A DNA stretch of 64,000 nucleotides. Origin: Paracyclopina nana. Taxonomy: Eukaryota; Arthropoda; Copepoda; Cyclopoida; Cyclopettidae. The stretch covers positions 4,174,001 through 4,238,000 of the forward strand of contig JAGUCH010000006.1 of NCBI GenBank assembly GCA_019096065.1. The letters are read 5' to 3'. Positions within the stretch are counted from its first letter, which is position 1. The number at the start of each line of letters is the position of its first letter. Below the pieces are notes generated by a model. It was not told the origin of the DNA, did no database searches, and saw only the letters and a list, made by a program, of their open reading frames with translations. The position numbers were made by a program, and so were the translations under genes. This document shows positions 14,905 through 27,446 of this stretch, in pieces.

Positions 14905-15496
14905 ATGAGAGGTCTTATTCTATTTGTAGCTCTGTATAACTCAATAATAGGAACTACAGCATTGCTTGTAACCAAGTTTGTTTTGCTCAACGTCACCACC
15001 CCCATTGAAATGAAATCGATGAAAGTGCAAACGTTGATCCAATGTTGTGCCCAATGTAAGCACGAATGTGGGGGAGTTTTATTTGATCGCTCCACATCGG
15101 TATGTAAGCTGTATCGCCGATTTGTACGATGAGTCGAATAGCTGTGCAAACCTTGAAAAGGGCTACAGCCAAGTCAACTTTCCTTCCATGGGACTGATTC
15201 GCAACACCTATCCCATCATATGTGGAGGCTACAATAAAGGCTATGTTCAAACATGCAAATTTTTTGGCCTGGATGGACGAACTTTTGGGCTGCCTGACAA
15301 GCTCGCTGGAGCTGTGGTTCTCCAGCTTGACTACGAAACTGTTTGGATGTTTGGAGGAGCTGCTGGGAATGCTTCTCACTTACATACTATTCATGGCTAC
15401 CAAATTGGACCTCGAATTCCAAATGAGGTTGGAAAAAATGGCATGTGTGGCGGCCTGAAATTAAATTCATCATCTTTATTTGTCAATGCACACTAA
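14905..15496 (+). CDS. Small secreted protein with PAN-like and partial kelch-like segments
   Basis: Best model is two exons, 14905-15110 and 15169-15496, with a 58-bp intron (donor gtatcg, acceptor ctacag) that keeps frame (phase 2) and gives 177 residues. The N-terminus has a hydrophobic signal-like segment (MRGLILFVALYNSIIGTTA). Next comes a cysteine pattern CCAQC...CGGVLFDRS...CKL, like the PAN/Apple fold. Exon 2 has a Tyr-Pro-Ile-Ile-Cys-Gly-Gly strand and a later WMFGGAAG strand, resembling one and a half kelch blades. Kelch propellers normally have five to seven blades, so the protein is short and could be a decayed copy. Without the weak donor the two frames are simply out of register, which would make this a frameshifted pseudogene. 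Extracellular ligand binding is the usual role of such modules, but no specific function can be given. Confidence 0.55.
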
Positions 15497-15708
15497 TTTG
15501 CACACTTTTGATAGCCTAGAAGTCATTCAAAAAAGAAGCTCAACATTGGCCTTGAAATGAGAATATTTGGTGGAATTTCTTGCGAGCGCGAAAGCGGCTT
15601 TTTTAATCCACTGTGAGCCATTTTCGTAGCTGGAAGTCAACCGTTTGAACCCGCTCGCTGCCAACTTCGCCTTGAAAAAATCGAATAGAAAGCCAATGCA
15701 CTGATATT

Positions 15709-16100
15709 AGGTGGATCCCACAACATTAGGCAGCTAAGCTTAAGCAAAGGCAAAGTAACTTTGATTGCGAATTTCTCAGCAACCTCTCAACTGATTCGAA
15801 CCAAAATTGGTAGGATTCATCAGAGTTGCCTTATAATTGTTCATGCCTAATTCAGTCCAAATCCGAGGTCACATTCAAAAGATTGGTTTTAAGCAAAGCA
15901 AAGCTGGGTTAAGCAAAGGGAAATTGGGTACCACTTAGCAGCCTCGGATTTGCACTAAATTTGACAGCAACAATTATAAGGCAACTCTGATGAATCCTAC
16001 CAATTTTGGTTCGAATCAGATGAGAAGTTGCTGAGAAATATGCAATCAAAGTTACCTTGCTTTGCTTAAGCTTAGCTGCCTAATGTTGTGGGATCCACCT
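15709..16100. mobile_element. MITE-like element with terminal inverted repeats
   Basis: The left end AGGTGGATCCCACAACATTA is the exact reverse complement of the right end, and complementarity runs on for about 58 bp with small differences (both arms contain cagctaagcttaagcaaag). A second, inner inverted pair surrounds the sequence ggattcatcagagttgcctt. The trinucleotide ATT stands on both sides and could be the target duplication. The element has no open frame, so it is non-autonomous. Superfamily is not assigned. Confidence 0.85.
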
Positions 16101-19100
16101 ATTACCTAGTTTTTGAATTGCGTTTATGCAATCATAGGAATGTAATTCAGTATTTGGAAGTTTTGCCAACCACAAATAAAAACCTCACCAAACGAAAACT
16201 AGGATTCTCTCACAATAAAAAATGCTCTACACTTTAGCAATTTTAGTGTCATGCTTATCTATTATAATGCATTCACGTCCCAAAAAGCCTTTTGCAGTCT
16301 TGAAGCAATTTTCTGCATGGCTTAGTCAATACTTAATAAGCAAGTTAATTTAATGATCATTTAGCTGGCCGCGGAGGTTTGCTAATGTTGTAACCATCCA
16401 TGCTAGGATATCAATCAACTGTGGGAAAACATTTTTGTCGAGAAAATGTTGCCTGTGATCACGCCCAGCAAAAACTGTCCAAGAATGTAGATCAATCACT
16501 TGTGAAGACAAAAACAATTAGCAGTAGCCAGTTCCTCCTTCGTTCGCACTGCAGAGATATGTACCAATTAAGTCTACTTTTCAACGGTTCATTTAACGAC
16601 CAAAGTGCTCATTTTTCCAGCAATAATACTTGAAACGAGGAAACAATAAATCTTTTAAATATAGCTTTGTCAATAGTAGATCTAATTAGAGAGCCATCAA
16701 AATCTTGTATTGCTCACCCATTCATGAATTTTGAAACAAAGTATAAGGGTTTGCACTGGGCTACCTCATCGATCTGCTGATTCCAGATGTTGGATGAAAA
16801 TTAGATCTGGAATTCGATCTCAGATGCCACAGTGGGATGATAAATTATCAATTCTAATCCTCGCATTGCCCCCCGCCTCAATAAATTTTGATCAAATTGT
16901 GGAGCAGCTCTTGGTTTTTTTCCGGGTATGGGAGTTGTTGCGCAGCATAGCATCTCTTCCTTTGTGAGCATCAACCAGTGCAAATAATTATGATGACCAA
17001 GCAGCAAAGTTCAAGCTATCAGAGGACTTAATTGCGCTCTATATCTCTGCTCGCTATGATACATTTTAATCAAATGCTCCCCACTGTGCGGAGTGGGCTT
17101 CTAGTAGCCCTTAATTGAAGCTGGGCTTAGGCTTGAAGATAATTGGTCAAAAGGTTTAGAAAGTGATTGTATTTTGCTATCAATGGAGTTGCAGTTATTG
17201 TGCTGGTGGTAAGTGAGGCTTTATTAAGGGACACATCTGAAATAAGTTATAGGTAATGATGGGGTGCTCGTCCACTCGCCGAAAATGAACGACTAATGAT
17301 GCTGAGCATGCACTAGCGATCAGAGAAAATTGCTGTGGCTTCTCCAAAGACCTCTTAGCAAATTCAGGTGTGACACGAAATTCTCCATGATTTCACCCCT
17401 CAAAAACCTCAAAAATTTATTGGTAGCTGTTGCAGCAACCAAGGTATAATTCCTCTACTGTGATCAAAAGAACCATGAAAATGCCTATTCGGCTTTTTTT
17501 CTTCGCTTGGGAATGCAAAAGTTGACGAGGCGAACGTCATTTTTTGCCCCCGACTAATTTATGCGAAATGCAATTGAGAATTTTAATAGTAGACACTTCC
17601 AAAATCTGAAAAATGCATCAGCTATATAGCTTTTCTTCTATAATGCTTTGGTTGGAAATGTGAGTCTAATTTTCCGCGGTGTGGCTGTAAAAATTCAAGC
17701 ATGGCTAAATGATCGAGACCCCAAACCCAAATTACTGGCCTACACACACTCCTTTATCTCGCTGGTTTGTTGCAAAATTCTCTGATCACAGTGTGCTACG
17801 AGGATGATGCAAACTCACTTGGCCACATAGCGATTATTGGCCAATAAAAGGTCTCTTCAAGAGACATAAAACTGCTGCCTTTGATCCTATCTTAAAATAC
17901 TAGTTTTCATCTGCGCAGGGCATAGAATTGCCCTTTAAAAAAGAAACAAATGAATTTATCTCTACATCATTTTTCACATTAATTAATGAGGTCTAGATGC
18001 CATCAATCTTTACTCTAGATTGCAAGGGCGTGCATCCCTTTGAGGCTAATTTTTTGGCCATAGGTGTGACAACGAATGTTACTGGTCCATTGAACTTTCA
18101 AAATGCATTTTTGGCATCTTTTACAGCTGATGATCATGATAATCACGCTGAAGAAGAAGATGCTGATGATCCATAATGTTGTCTGGCACAAAACTCCATG
18201 AATCGATTATTAGCTTAGCTTTGCTGCGTGACCAGGAGGTCACGATTCGTCGTCCCAAGCCACGAAATTCATAGAAAACCGTAATTAGTAGAGGGCTGGC
18301 AACTAGCTTCAGCATGCCAGCCGACGACTGTTGTCGACTGGAATCTTCGCTAATTTTCGTGGCAAAGATTTGAGTGTTTGGTAGTGTATCAAAGCTTCTG
18401 AAGGCAAATGGCGGCGCTGGTGGCAAAGTGCATTTCATAAGTCTGCAGCACTAATTTATGCATTTTTCGAATGGGCTTCGGCCATCTTTTTGCTCCACCT
18501 CAATTAGTCGACGATAATTTGAGTCCGAATTAAATCACTTTTGGACGCAGCAATCGATCTTGATAAAGCTACATCACCGCATTTTTTTGCTCGTGGTTGG
18601 ACAACAACACTTCATCATCGCCTCTCAATAATAATTGCGACGATCGTGGAGCAGCCGCAAAAACTGCGTCGTCGTAAAAAGATGTATTCATCTCTTGGAA
18701 TGAGTTTTTTTGGGCTTGCCAATGATATTTGTCTCCTAATATGGCATGCCAGCCAATAACTCATTTGAAGGCAATTCTGCTATTCTTCATTAGCATACTG
18801 TTTCAAGTACTCGGAAAAGTTATATAAATCCCAAGTTCTTATGCGGAGACTTCAACGCGCGCGCGCGCGAGGCATAAAATCGAGCAGCGATAGTCATCTT
18901 TCTGGTGGCTTTGAATGTGGAATATTGATGGATTTGAGGTAGGCCTCCTTCTTTTTAAAGCAACAACAATCATTTTTGAAGACCCGAGGCGCAACAGGGA
19001 ATCCAAGCCGCAACCTGATTGGAAAAGACAGCATGAACACAATAAGCCACACATATCCAAAATGCGAGCAAGTCCCCACAGCAACATCTTCTTTTTCACA

Positions 19101-22100
19101 GCGTGGTCAGAGGAGGAAAAACAAGACCACTATTTTCAGAGCATGAAAACTCTAGAAACTCCATAAAAGATTGCATGCTGGCATGCCATTTTTGCATAAA
19201 TCTTGACAGAAAACCGAATTAGCTACACAACATGCGTAGGTATAGTTTTTTTAGCGCTACAAATTAGTTGCTAATTGATGATACGTGGTTAGCATGCTTG
19301 GTATTCTTTTCATTTTTCGTCCATTGTGTTGTCGGATTTTGACTGACAGACCTACTAAGCTTCTTCACATTACTATTCTTGGAATATTCTTCTTCGATCA
19401 TTTTTGGGCAATTTTTGAGCATCACCATTTTTTTGGAGCCTCTCACTTCTCTGTTAAGTGGCATTTGTAGGCCTACAAGTCGAGCATCATCATTGGATGC
19501 TCCGCCTCAAATTCTTCCATCCATCTTTGTACTATATCTTTTGTTGATTGGCTGGCATCTCAAAAGAATGGCGCACAAAGTATTTTGGGAAGAAATTCTT
19601 CACTCAAACGCTGTTGGTGATGGTGGTGCAAATCATGCATAAAAAATCAATTCTTCTAAGACGCGGCTGCCAAAAAACCAAATGAGTTTGGGGATTAAAA
19701 CCATTCGCTCTTTTCTTAGAGCCTTATAATTCTGAGAGAACAAAAAGTCTTCACTACCACTATTGAGGTTGGTGGTGCTCTTGATGAATGGATTTTCGCG
19801 CGAAAACAATAAATCTTGAGGGCCCCAAGAGCTAATATTATAAACAACAATTCAATGCCTGGAGGTATGTATAATAGTGATTATGATGTGGTTAGAGCAT
19901 CTCTCGTGATTCATGGGTCTACTGACAGAAGCATTTTATGCACGGTCTTTCTACTTTAAAACGACACCTTCAGGGGCCACGTAATTTTCCTCAACGAATA
20001 TTCACAGCTTTTCTGGGCCTTTTTTTCAATAGACAACTAAATTCTTGTATTTTTGGCCTGGGATGCTGCGCAAGATTTATTGCTCTGATCTAGCTATAAA
20101 GCCTTCTTTGCGTTTTAAAGGGATTGCGTAAAGAATGCTGTGAGCCAACTTTGCTCTACAGCATCTGGCGAACGAGGCCTGTATTAATAGCGCAGCAAAA
20201 ACATCAATCAGTGGTGAAGTATTCTTGATTTTTTTGCCCCATACCCATATTTGCAGCAGAAAGGCTTGCAAATGCAAATTGGAACAAAGCCGCCGAAACT
20301 CTTGTATCACGTAGGAAAATCTGCATTGCATTATCACAAATATATACATATAATCCTCGAGCAATGTTGCTGCCTGAAGTTAAGCATATCCAGGGATGCA
20401 TCATTTAATGGAAGCTGCTCGCTGGGTCTCGCATCATTTTGCCCAAAACGAGTGAGGGTGAGCGTGGGTGAAAATCAAACAAAAGGGATTTTGCTCCAAG
20501 CTACATGGCTTGCGAAGGGGTGAGAGGGTGGTTAACTCTTATCTTCATGCTGTAAAGTCCATAAAATTTCGGGTGTCCATTTTCTCCTGATGGCCTGCAG
20601 TAGGCTCGGCCTAGCTCGCATTTAATGAAAGGGGTTAGTTGCCAACTTTCCCTTTTGCCAGCCACTAAATATCTCAGACCAACCTGGCTGCTGCCTATAC
20701 CACCCCCTAGATTCAAAACAACCCAGCCCAATATCGAACACTAGAATATGCTATAGCTATATATGCATGTGTAGAATCGCGCAGGGAAATCGTGACCAGA
20801 TCGTTAGCTGCCAATATAAGAATAATGCTTTTTTTCATAACAAGGCTAATTTTTGTATGGTTGAACTTCATTTAGAGTTTTGTCATTGTTTACGTATCCT
20901 TTCCAACTGTTTTAGATCCTACTTCTTTTAATTATATTTTGGCAACACGCGCACTCATTGAAGCAACAAGCATGACTTGGTATGTGATTAGTTTGACCTT
21001 CGAAAATAAGCTTAGAGATTATATTCCTTTGTTGGATCATCTCACTTAACTTTATGGAGCGCAACCTAAAAAACTTGGTAAACCCAACTTATAGCAGTCA
21101 GTTTTTTTTCGCTTAGCTGAGGTCAGAATAGAAATTCTCAGCTTCCCAAGCCATTTGCTTAAGTGAGCCAACTCGAACGTAGCATGTTTGCACTTCTGTT
21201 GTTCTAGTGCCGCTTTTTGTAGAATAAACTCCTGCAAAAGTGGCAATTTTCCCATCCTTAAACAAAACATTAGTGTGAGAAGTGGACATTTAGCTAAGTG
21301 GATCTTACCTCTGTTATGGCTGAAGTATGGAAGTAAACTGAAATAATGGCAAGTTTATGAGGCAGTAATTTCCATTGCAAAGATCCAAGTCTCCAAAAAT
21401 CAGGCAACATTTCGTGCCATTCCAGCCACTGATTAGGAAAATGCCAAAAAAACGTTGAAGATAATGCACTTTTTGAAAGTAAAACATTGCAAGTTTTTAA
21501 TACGTTTTCCTTATTTGATGATTATGTGTCTTTGAGCATCAGTTGAAGCTTGCAATAACGTCCAACTAATTGACTGTAAATCCAGAAAGTGAATCTGATT
21601 TGATGCAAAAATTTCGTCGGCCGACTCCACCTAATACATAAAGCTTTTGTTTGTGCATGCCTGTATCCGGAATGCTAAAATCGTACTAACAAAACTTGAT
21701 GAATTTCATTGTAGAAGCAAGAAGAAGGCTCGGAGTTGCAAGTACTCTGGTCCAATTCATGAAAAATAGTTGAATCCGGATGTGTCACCTATTGCATCGA
21801 AATCTCTATTTTGGTCAACAACTTAACCTGCCCGTAAAGCTCATTATTGATATACCTATATTTTAAATCTCCATGATTACTGACATCCACCATTTTTCGA
21901 AGCCAATCATTGATTCTTCAAAGACATCCTTGATTGAACTTTGACCCAAATGCCGCTCCAGTTCTACAAAATATACTAAAATGGTTGTTTTTCCATTTGA
22001 TCTGTTCCTGCTGAATGGGACACCACTTTTAAATCAGCAGGGTTGTATCCATCATATCTGCAGATTGATTCTTTGTTGCAGATAATTACACAGACAAATC

Positions 22101-22244
22101 ACGATAAATTCCATGAAAATAACTTTAATTTAAGGGGCTCTTAAAAAAGGACAATTCAAACTTGCTAAAATGATTTTACGAGCTAATAATTTATGAGACA
22201 TCAATAATGTTTTGCTTCAAAATTGCTCGTTTCAGAAAAGCGGA
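16101..22244. other. Long intergenic stretch, nothing recognised
   Basis: AT-rich DNA with only short motif-free frames on both strands. The one simple-sequence feature is a short alternating CG run near 18856-18868. No transposon frame or RNA gene was seen. Confidence 0.5.
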
Positions 22245-22263
22245 GCAGGTGAACCATGCCTAA
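22245..22263. repeat. Single terminus matching the 222-bp MITE family
   Basis: The sequence gcaggtgaaccatgcctaa equals the right terminus plus TAA flank of the MITE copy ending at 48331. No partner terminus was found within a few hundred bases on either side, so this looks like a truncated remnant. It abuts the end of the sorting-nexin relic. Confidence 0.6.
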
Positions 22264-22274
22264 GTCTTTTCAGT

Positions 22275-22795
22275 TGCTTACATGACAAGTCTTTTTCCTA
22301 TCTGTAAAAGCATCCTTGACAGCACCCATGAGAGCAATGTAGTCCTTGATCTGCTCAAACATGCAGATGCATGTTTTCCGCATCAGCTTGCTAGTGATGG
22401 ACAAATTCCTCAATTTTGGCCAAAGGGCTCAGGGCCCGGGACAAATTGTTTGAGTCCTCAGTGGCTGCCAAAAGGGCTAGCTGCTGAAGTGGCAAAGCTA
22501 CCAACTGCCAGAGCCAAATTCTCTTCGGTTTGAGGCCACATTTTCTGTCAAGGTGTACAACTTCTTCAACTGAGCCTCCCTATCCTCCCGAGCTGCACGA
22601 TCTTGTCTTTGGACCATGGGTCTGTCTCTTCCATCTTGTAAGTGATTTTCTTGACCGCGTGTTGATGTTGATGTCAAGGTTGCTCTAGGCAATAAGGACC
22701 TTTTGAGACTCGATGAAATTGACGAAGTTGGTATCCCACCTAAGAATTGGGTGTTGAGCCACCCTGCTGATTAACCTTCCTAGGCTACTCTCCAG
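22275..22795 (-). pseudogene. Decayed intronless copy of a sorting nexin 1/2-type gene
   Basis: Reading the minus strand in three frames gives, in the correct order, pieces that line up with the end of the PX domain and the start of the BAR domain of sorting nexins 1/2. They are LISRVAQHPILRWDTNF and a following FIES; then KITYKMEETDPWSKDK; QLKKLYTLTENVASNRREF; FATSAA; ATEDSNNLSRALSPLAKIEEF; and DYIALMGAVKDAF. In the living family this region binds phosphoinositides and forms the membrane-bending retromer-SNX dimer. Here it is broken by an in-frame TAG and at least three frame changes and contains no intron, which points to a reverse-transcribed copy. It is truncated on both sides, ending next to a MITE terminus. 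The family call rests on remembered alignment patterns, not on a search. Confidence 0.75.
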
Positions 22796-23879
22796 GCCAT
22801 GAACTTTTTCTCAGGTGCCCTCTCTGTCTTTGGATAAAAAGGAAGAAAGCAGTTGTGACTCCCATAGGAACCAGTGACGTCATGTAAAAGTGAAAGCAGC
22901 ATATAGTATAATATTGCTGACTTTTCAGAGGTATATAATGCCCCTGGTGGTCCTTTAATTTGATTTTCCAAAAGAGTTGGTTCAAATTGAATTTGACCAT
23001 TGAAGTGCAAAATGCAAATACTTCTACTCCTTTCCATTTAAACTAATAATCATCCTCAAAAAAAAAAAGACCAGAGCAATGACACATGATTTCATAAGCA
23101 AGTCATGCTTTATCTAAACATATTTTAAATGCTTGCTTTTATTTATGCTTCATATCTTTTATTTTGGAGGAGTTTTTGCTGCTTGGAAAAAGCTCAATTT
23201 GCCAAAGATAGTAGAGTCAAAGATATTAGGCCTGATAATCCAATCGAGTTTGACACGAACCTGACATATCCTTCATCCCTAGCCTTGACCTGGATGCCAT
23301 TATTTTTTGGTGACACCATGGCAAAAAAGTGCTGTAGAGAGCATCAATTGGTTTGGTGGCAGGTATAACAACAGTCATTTCTCGACAAATACTGTTAAAA
23401 TTCTGTATATTCTAGTAACATCTGCCTCAAGCAACCAGGAACTCGAGGCTGCACAGATACCTTGCGATTACGCTATCAGAAAGTCAAAAAGTTAGCTTGG
23501 ATCTTTGCCCCGAATATTTCTACAAAGTTTGCCTTGAAGTGGAGAAGGCCAAGTTTCAATTGGAGACACTGCTGAGCGAGAAATAGCTAAACAAAAGTCC
23601 ATTTATTTCCTGGCTTGAGACTGACATAATAATGATAATGAGTAAGGGTTGAATTTTCAGCAAATCGAGTGCTACGCGTACAAAAACACCAAATTGATGA
23701 GTTTATATCTTAGTGGTACTGTTAAAAGCGCAGTTGGTAGATGTGGGCTAATTTTAAAACTCCCATTATGGAAGCACCTCGAAAACTTGACAATTTAACG
23801 AAATGATCCTCCACAACCCGGACAACTAAACGCAAATTCTCCAAATTCGATGTTAGACTAGTGAGTGTTCAAATGATAA
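22796..23879. other. Intergenic with possible further gene relic
   Basis: No intact gene. On the plus strand, 23129-23368 and 23507-23586 have protein-like composition (for example EYFYKVCLEVEKAKFQLETL before a stop at 23584-23586), but the pieces lie in different frames and I do not recognise a family. They may be remnants of another retrocopy. Confidence 0.35.
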
Positions 23880-25694
23880 CTAAGATGCTGATGTTGTATG
23901 GTGGCTTGAGCTCCCATTGCTTTCTCTTCGGTGATGCCTCCGGTTGTTCCTCAGCTTGTGCTTCTTTGTCTCTTTTTCTTTAAGCTTGCGAGACTCAGCT
24001 AAATCTCGTTTGCGATCATATTCCTCCACAGACCTGAAAAAATCGAGATTTGGATCAAGAAACGTAGCAGGAAATTTGATAGCTGATGCTCGGCCCCTAT
24101 TTGCTGGAAACTGCTGGTTGTAAGAGACTCCTAGCTAAAGTTAGGGGAAAGTTTTCAAGAAATAGATCTTTAATGAGTTCTAGTGCTTCTTCCTGTTTAC
24201 AACTTCTTTAGCTACAAAGGGATAAGTATATTGACTAGTTTTTCCGAAGAGATGCGCTTGGTGGATAACTTCAATTAACTGTTTTTCCCATCAGTTAGCG
24301 GCGTTGTAAACCTAGCTCGTAAGGGCGCAAAAAAGCCTTATTTCTATACTTTAGCTAAAAGGCAATGGAAGGAAGGATATGAAATCCAGATTATTGAAGC
24401 AGCAGAAGTATGATAAAGTCTTGAGGCTTACGCAGCACAAATCTGAGATGACTTCTTCAAATCTCTTAGCTCTGCATGCTTACCATTCGTGGTTCATGTA
24501 GAAGAACTTGCATATGAGTTGATAGACTGTGTGCTTGGCCTTGACTTCTACGTAAATAGCAAGGAAGAATGCGAGAAAGAACAAGATACCACAGGAAACT
24601 GTGATCAACTCCGGCAGAGTCAGCTCACCAGGACGATAAGTATTGGCATTCCGATATGGAATGTGCTCCTAAATGGCAAATAATGAAGCTTATGCATTTT
24701 TGTGCTATTGCTTCAAAATACTCACGGGCTCAACCTCTTTGAAGCAAATGATTGTCACTGCAGCACAAGCAATCATGAGGCACACGTTGACTATGAAGAA
24801 GAAATGGAGGAATTTGTCGCGCAAAGAACACTCTGGGAATCTCCAATGAGAAATCTGCAATAAGACAAAAAATTCCGATAAATGTTGGAAGCACATACAC
24901 ACACAAAAAGCATCAAAGCTGCTTACCACAAACTTTTTGTGGCGTAAATACTGATATTGGCACAATTCGCAGCATGGTGGCCCACTTCTGCGACGGGAAG
25001 ATACTTCCAGCCATTTCTGCAAGGAATTGAGACATAGTTTAAAAATCAAGGTCCCAAGGGACTATATTGACAGAAGTAACCAATGTGAGAAAGAGTCACT
25101 TACCAGGAGACAATTGTTGTGCACATAGCGAATCGATCCTAAACAACGACATGGTGAAATGAGGGGATTTGAGGGCTCCATGCCAGGCAACTGGCAAATC
25201 CTGCACACAGGCATGGAGACTGTGGAAGAAGAGGCTGACAAGCATGAGCCGTTGTCAATGTCAATATTCTGATTTTCCAGGCTGTGGCTGATCAGCAAGT
25301 CTCGTTTGGTGTCAGCGTCCGATTGCACATCACTTCCGTACGGGTCAAAATCGTCATCAGAGTCCATCGAAAAGAACGTATAGGGCGACTTTTTCTCGCC
25401 GGACACGTCACTATTTTTGCTATAACTACATTCCATTTTGTGCAGCTGTTGTTGGCTTGTCTGGTTTTGCGAGCAGCTGTCACCTACGACGTTGGAGGAG
25501 CCTCCGAAAAAGTTCAGCCTAGGGTAGATGAATTTGTGCGGCTTTTTGACGATCGTGACCTCCATCTTGGCCTCGTCTTTTAAGGGCAACTCGAAAGCTA
25601 GGTCAACGTGATCCTCGCCCTCCAGCTCGGAATCGACCTCGTGGTCGTTCAAGTCGAACTTGACCAGCGGAGAGGGAGAGTCGGAAGCATACAT
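23880..25694 (-). CDS. RING-CH (MARCH-type) membrane E3 ubiquitin ligase
   Basis: Five exons on the minus strand: 25104-25694, 24927-25016, 24726-24854, 24484-24668 and 23880-24033, all with GT-AG borders and consistent phases, giving 382 residues. Residues 1-160 are acidic and Ser-rich. A RING-CH finger spans the exon 1/2 join, with C-R-I-C, P-C-R-C, H-N-N-C and C-E-L-C in C4HC3 order. Two membrane segments follow in exon 3 (FLHFFFIVNVCLMIACAAVT) and exon 4 (LITVSCGILFFLAFFLAIYV), then a YQL-type segment and a basic C-terminal tail ending in Ser/His repeats. MARCH proteins sit in endosomal, Golgi or plasma membranes, recruit an E2 and ubiquitinate membrane cargo for down-regulation; substrate cannot be inferred. 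An acceptor (gatacag) lies 3 bases before the chosen ATG, so upstream exons may exist. Confidence 0.88.
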
Positions 25695-26446
25695 TTCTGT
25701 ATCACTGTGGAAAAGGGGGAAGAAAAACAGCTTATTATTATGCAGTGAGGCTTCAACGTCAAAAAGAGATGAAGGTGCGAGTCGTGCGAGGAATTGCCCT
25801 CCATATGCTAAGGAAAGCCACCGTTATTTGGTAAACAAAAGGACTTTAAACGCAGCTAGCTCCTTCTGTTCTATGGCTGGCTTTTTGAGGGTTTATGACA
25901 TTTACTGTACAACGTCAAGCGCAGACGTTGATGTCGTGGCAAAGAAATGAGGCCACTCGAGAGAAGACACAAGAATTCAGGCTTGTCCTTTTGAGCCTGC
26001 ATGCAACAGCTCTTTACATTATTTGGGAAGTTAGAAAGGCGTGAATGACAACCTTTCAAAACGATTACTACAAATTACGTGTGAGCAAGAGTACTCAAAT
26101 ACAAAGCTTTTCTTGACGTGCGAACTTCTATTGTCTTTGTTCTTACAACTAAGTACTACTTTATGCTTGCTTTCTTCCGCAATTCTAACGTAATTTTTGA
26201 AACTAAGTACATCTTGTTAGCCCGAAAAATTCTTATCGAACAGTCGTTAGTAAGTCTACGTATTTGAAATGTCTTTCAAAAGTACGGACAGTTTAGCAAA
26301 CAAAGATCTAAATTACATATGGAGCTTGAAAGAGGAAGCAGCTACTATGAATATGAATAGACAACATCTTCACTCTAGCTCTGCTTTGATATTCTTCTTG
26401 GGCCTCTGCTACCGTGGTACCAAAACTCTAATGCTACCACATAAAG

Positions 26447-27446
26447 TTACCTTTTTCTTTTTTGCTTTGGCTCGCTGCAGCCGCTGGCCTTTGTTGTCCC
26501 TTCGAGCAGCGAGTTCTTGAATTGCATAAACTCCTGATGAATTCCGAAGGCCGCTCCACGGAATAGACTCACACTAGAGGAGCCTTCAGAGACTGTCGAG
26601 CCCCTAAAATTGGAGGCCTGCACCAGAGGCCTTTTGGCCTTTGTTCCAGTCCTCAAGGTCGATAACTGTTCGTTGTCACAAATGACAGTCTCTATTCGGT
26701 CAAGGTTTTCCTCGCGCATCGAATAGGCATCATCAAGGCCGATATTCTCGCCAAAATGACTATGGCGGAGCTGGTCTTTGGCCTTTAAAGGAATAAGCAG
26801 AATTATCATATCAATTAACCTTTCATGCCTACGTAGGAAAGGAGGGAATGACGCAGTATTCTAGTAATATATAGGTGCCACTTTTTACCTTATTAGCAGC
26901 AGCTTTCCTTTTTGGACTGGCTTGAGATCCGTCAGAGTAGCATCGTTGAAACCGATTCACCTCATGTTTACACGGCCTCGCCGTTGGAATATTAGAGGAC
27001 GCAACTGCTGGGGCCAAAGCAGCAGCAGCAGCCTCTGATATATTGCAACTCGAGGATACATCCTCGTCATCCTCTGAGGCAGGAGGCAAATGAATGTCAA
27101 CAACCAGTGACCTCGAGTTCCTCACCGAGCACGCATTTTCCTTGCTGTGCTCAGCCTCTAAAGAGCCTAGAATGCCACTGACCACCTGAACATGATCAGC
27201 CTCGTCCAATTCATCCTCTTCTTCCTCCTCGTCCTGGTCATCATTAGTTTTGCAGACGTTGTAAAATGCTTTCTCTGCGCTGCCCTGAGTGAGAAATGCG
27301 GTTTTTTCGTTCCACTGCTCCTCATCCTCGTCATCATTTGTGGTCCAATTTGTGTTTGCATTTGGGCTTTCTTTGGGGTTTGGCAAGTCCTGCAAATCTG
27401 CTGCCAACAAGCACAAAGACTCTTCCTCGTCTTGCACGGTGGGCAT
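26447..27446 (-). CDS. Acidic, low-complexity protein of unknown function
   Basis: Two exons on the minus strand, 26889-27446 and 26447-26782, joined in phase 0 across a 106-bp intron, giving 297 residues from the ATG at 27446, which has an in-frame stop upstream. Exon 1 is rich in Asp/Glu (DDQDEEEEEDELDEADH) and later Ala (AAAAALAPAVASS). Exon 2 is mixed, with a basic end K-Q-K-R-K-R that could serve as a nuclear signal. The TAA follows directly, but the last bases also form a good donor (aaaaag|gtaact), so the gene may instead continue into an unseen exon. Its phase there (2) does not fit the first RING-CH exon, which needs phase 1, so I keep the two genes apart. No family recognised. Confidence 0.6.

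Noticed and set aside
18856-18868. Alternating CG run (possible Z-DNA)
   Set aside because: Too short to mean more than a small simple repeat; no gene nearby to relate it to.
25694-27446. Acidic-protein exons as the 5' part of the RING-CH gene
   Set aside because: The donor of the last acidic exon is phase 2, but the first RING-CH exon needs phase 1; an unseen middle exon would be required.
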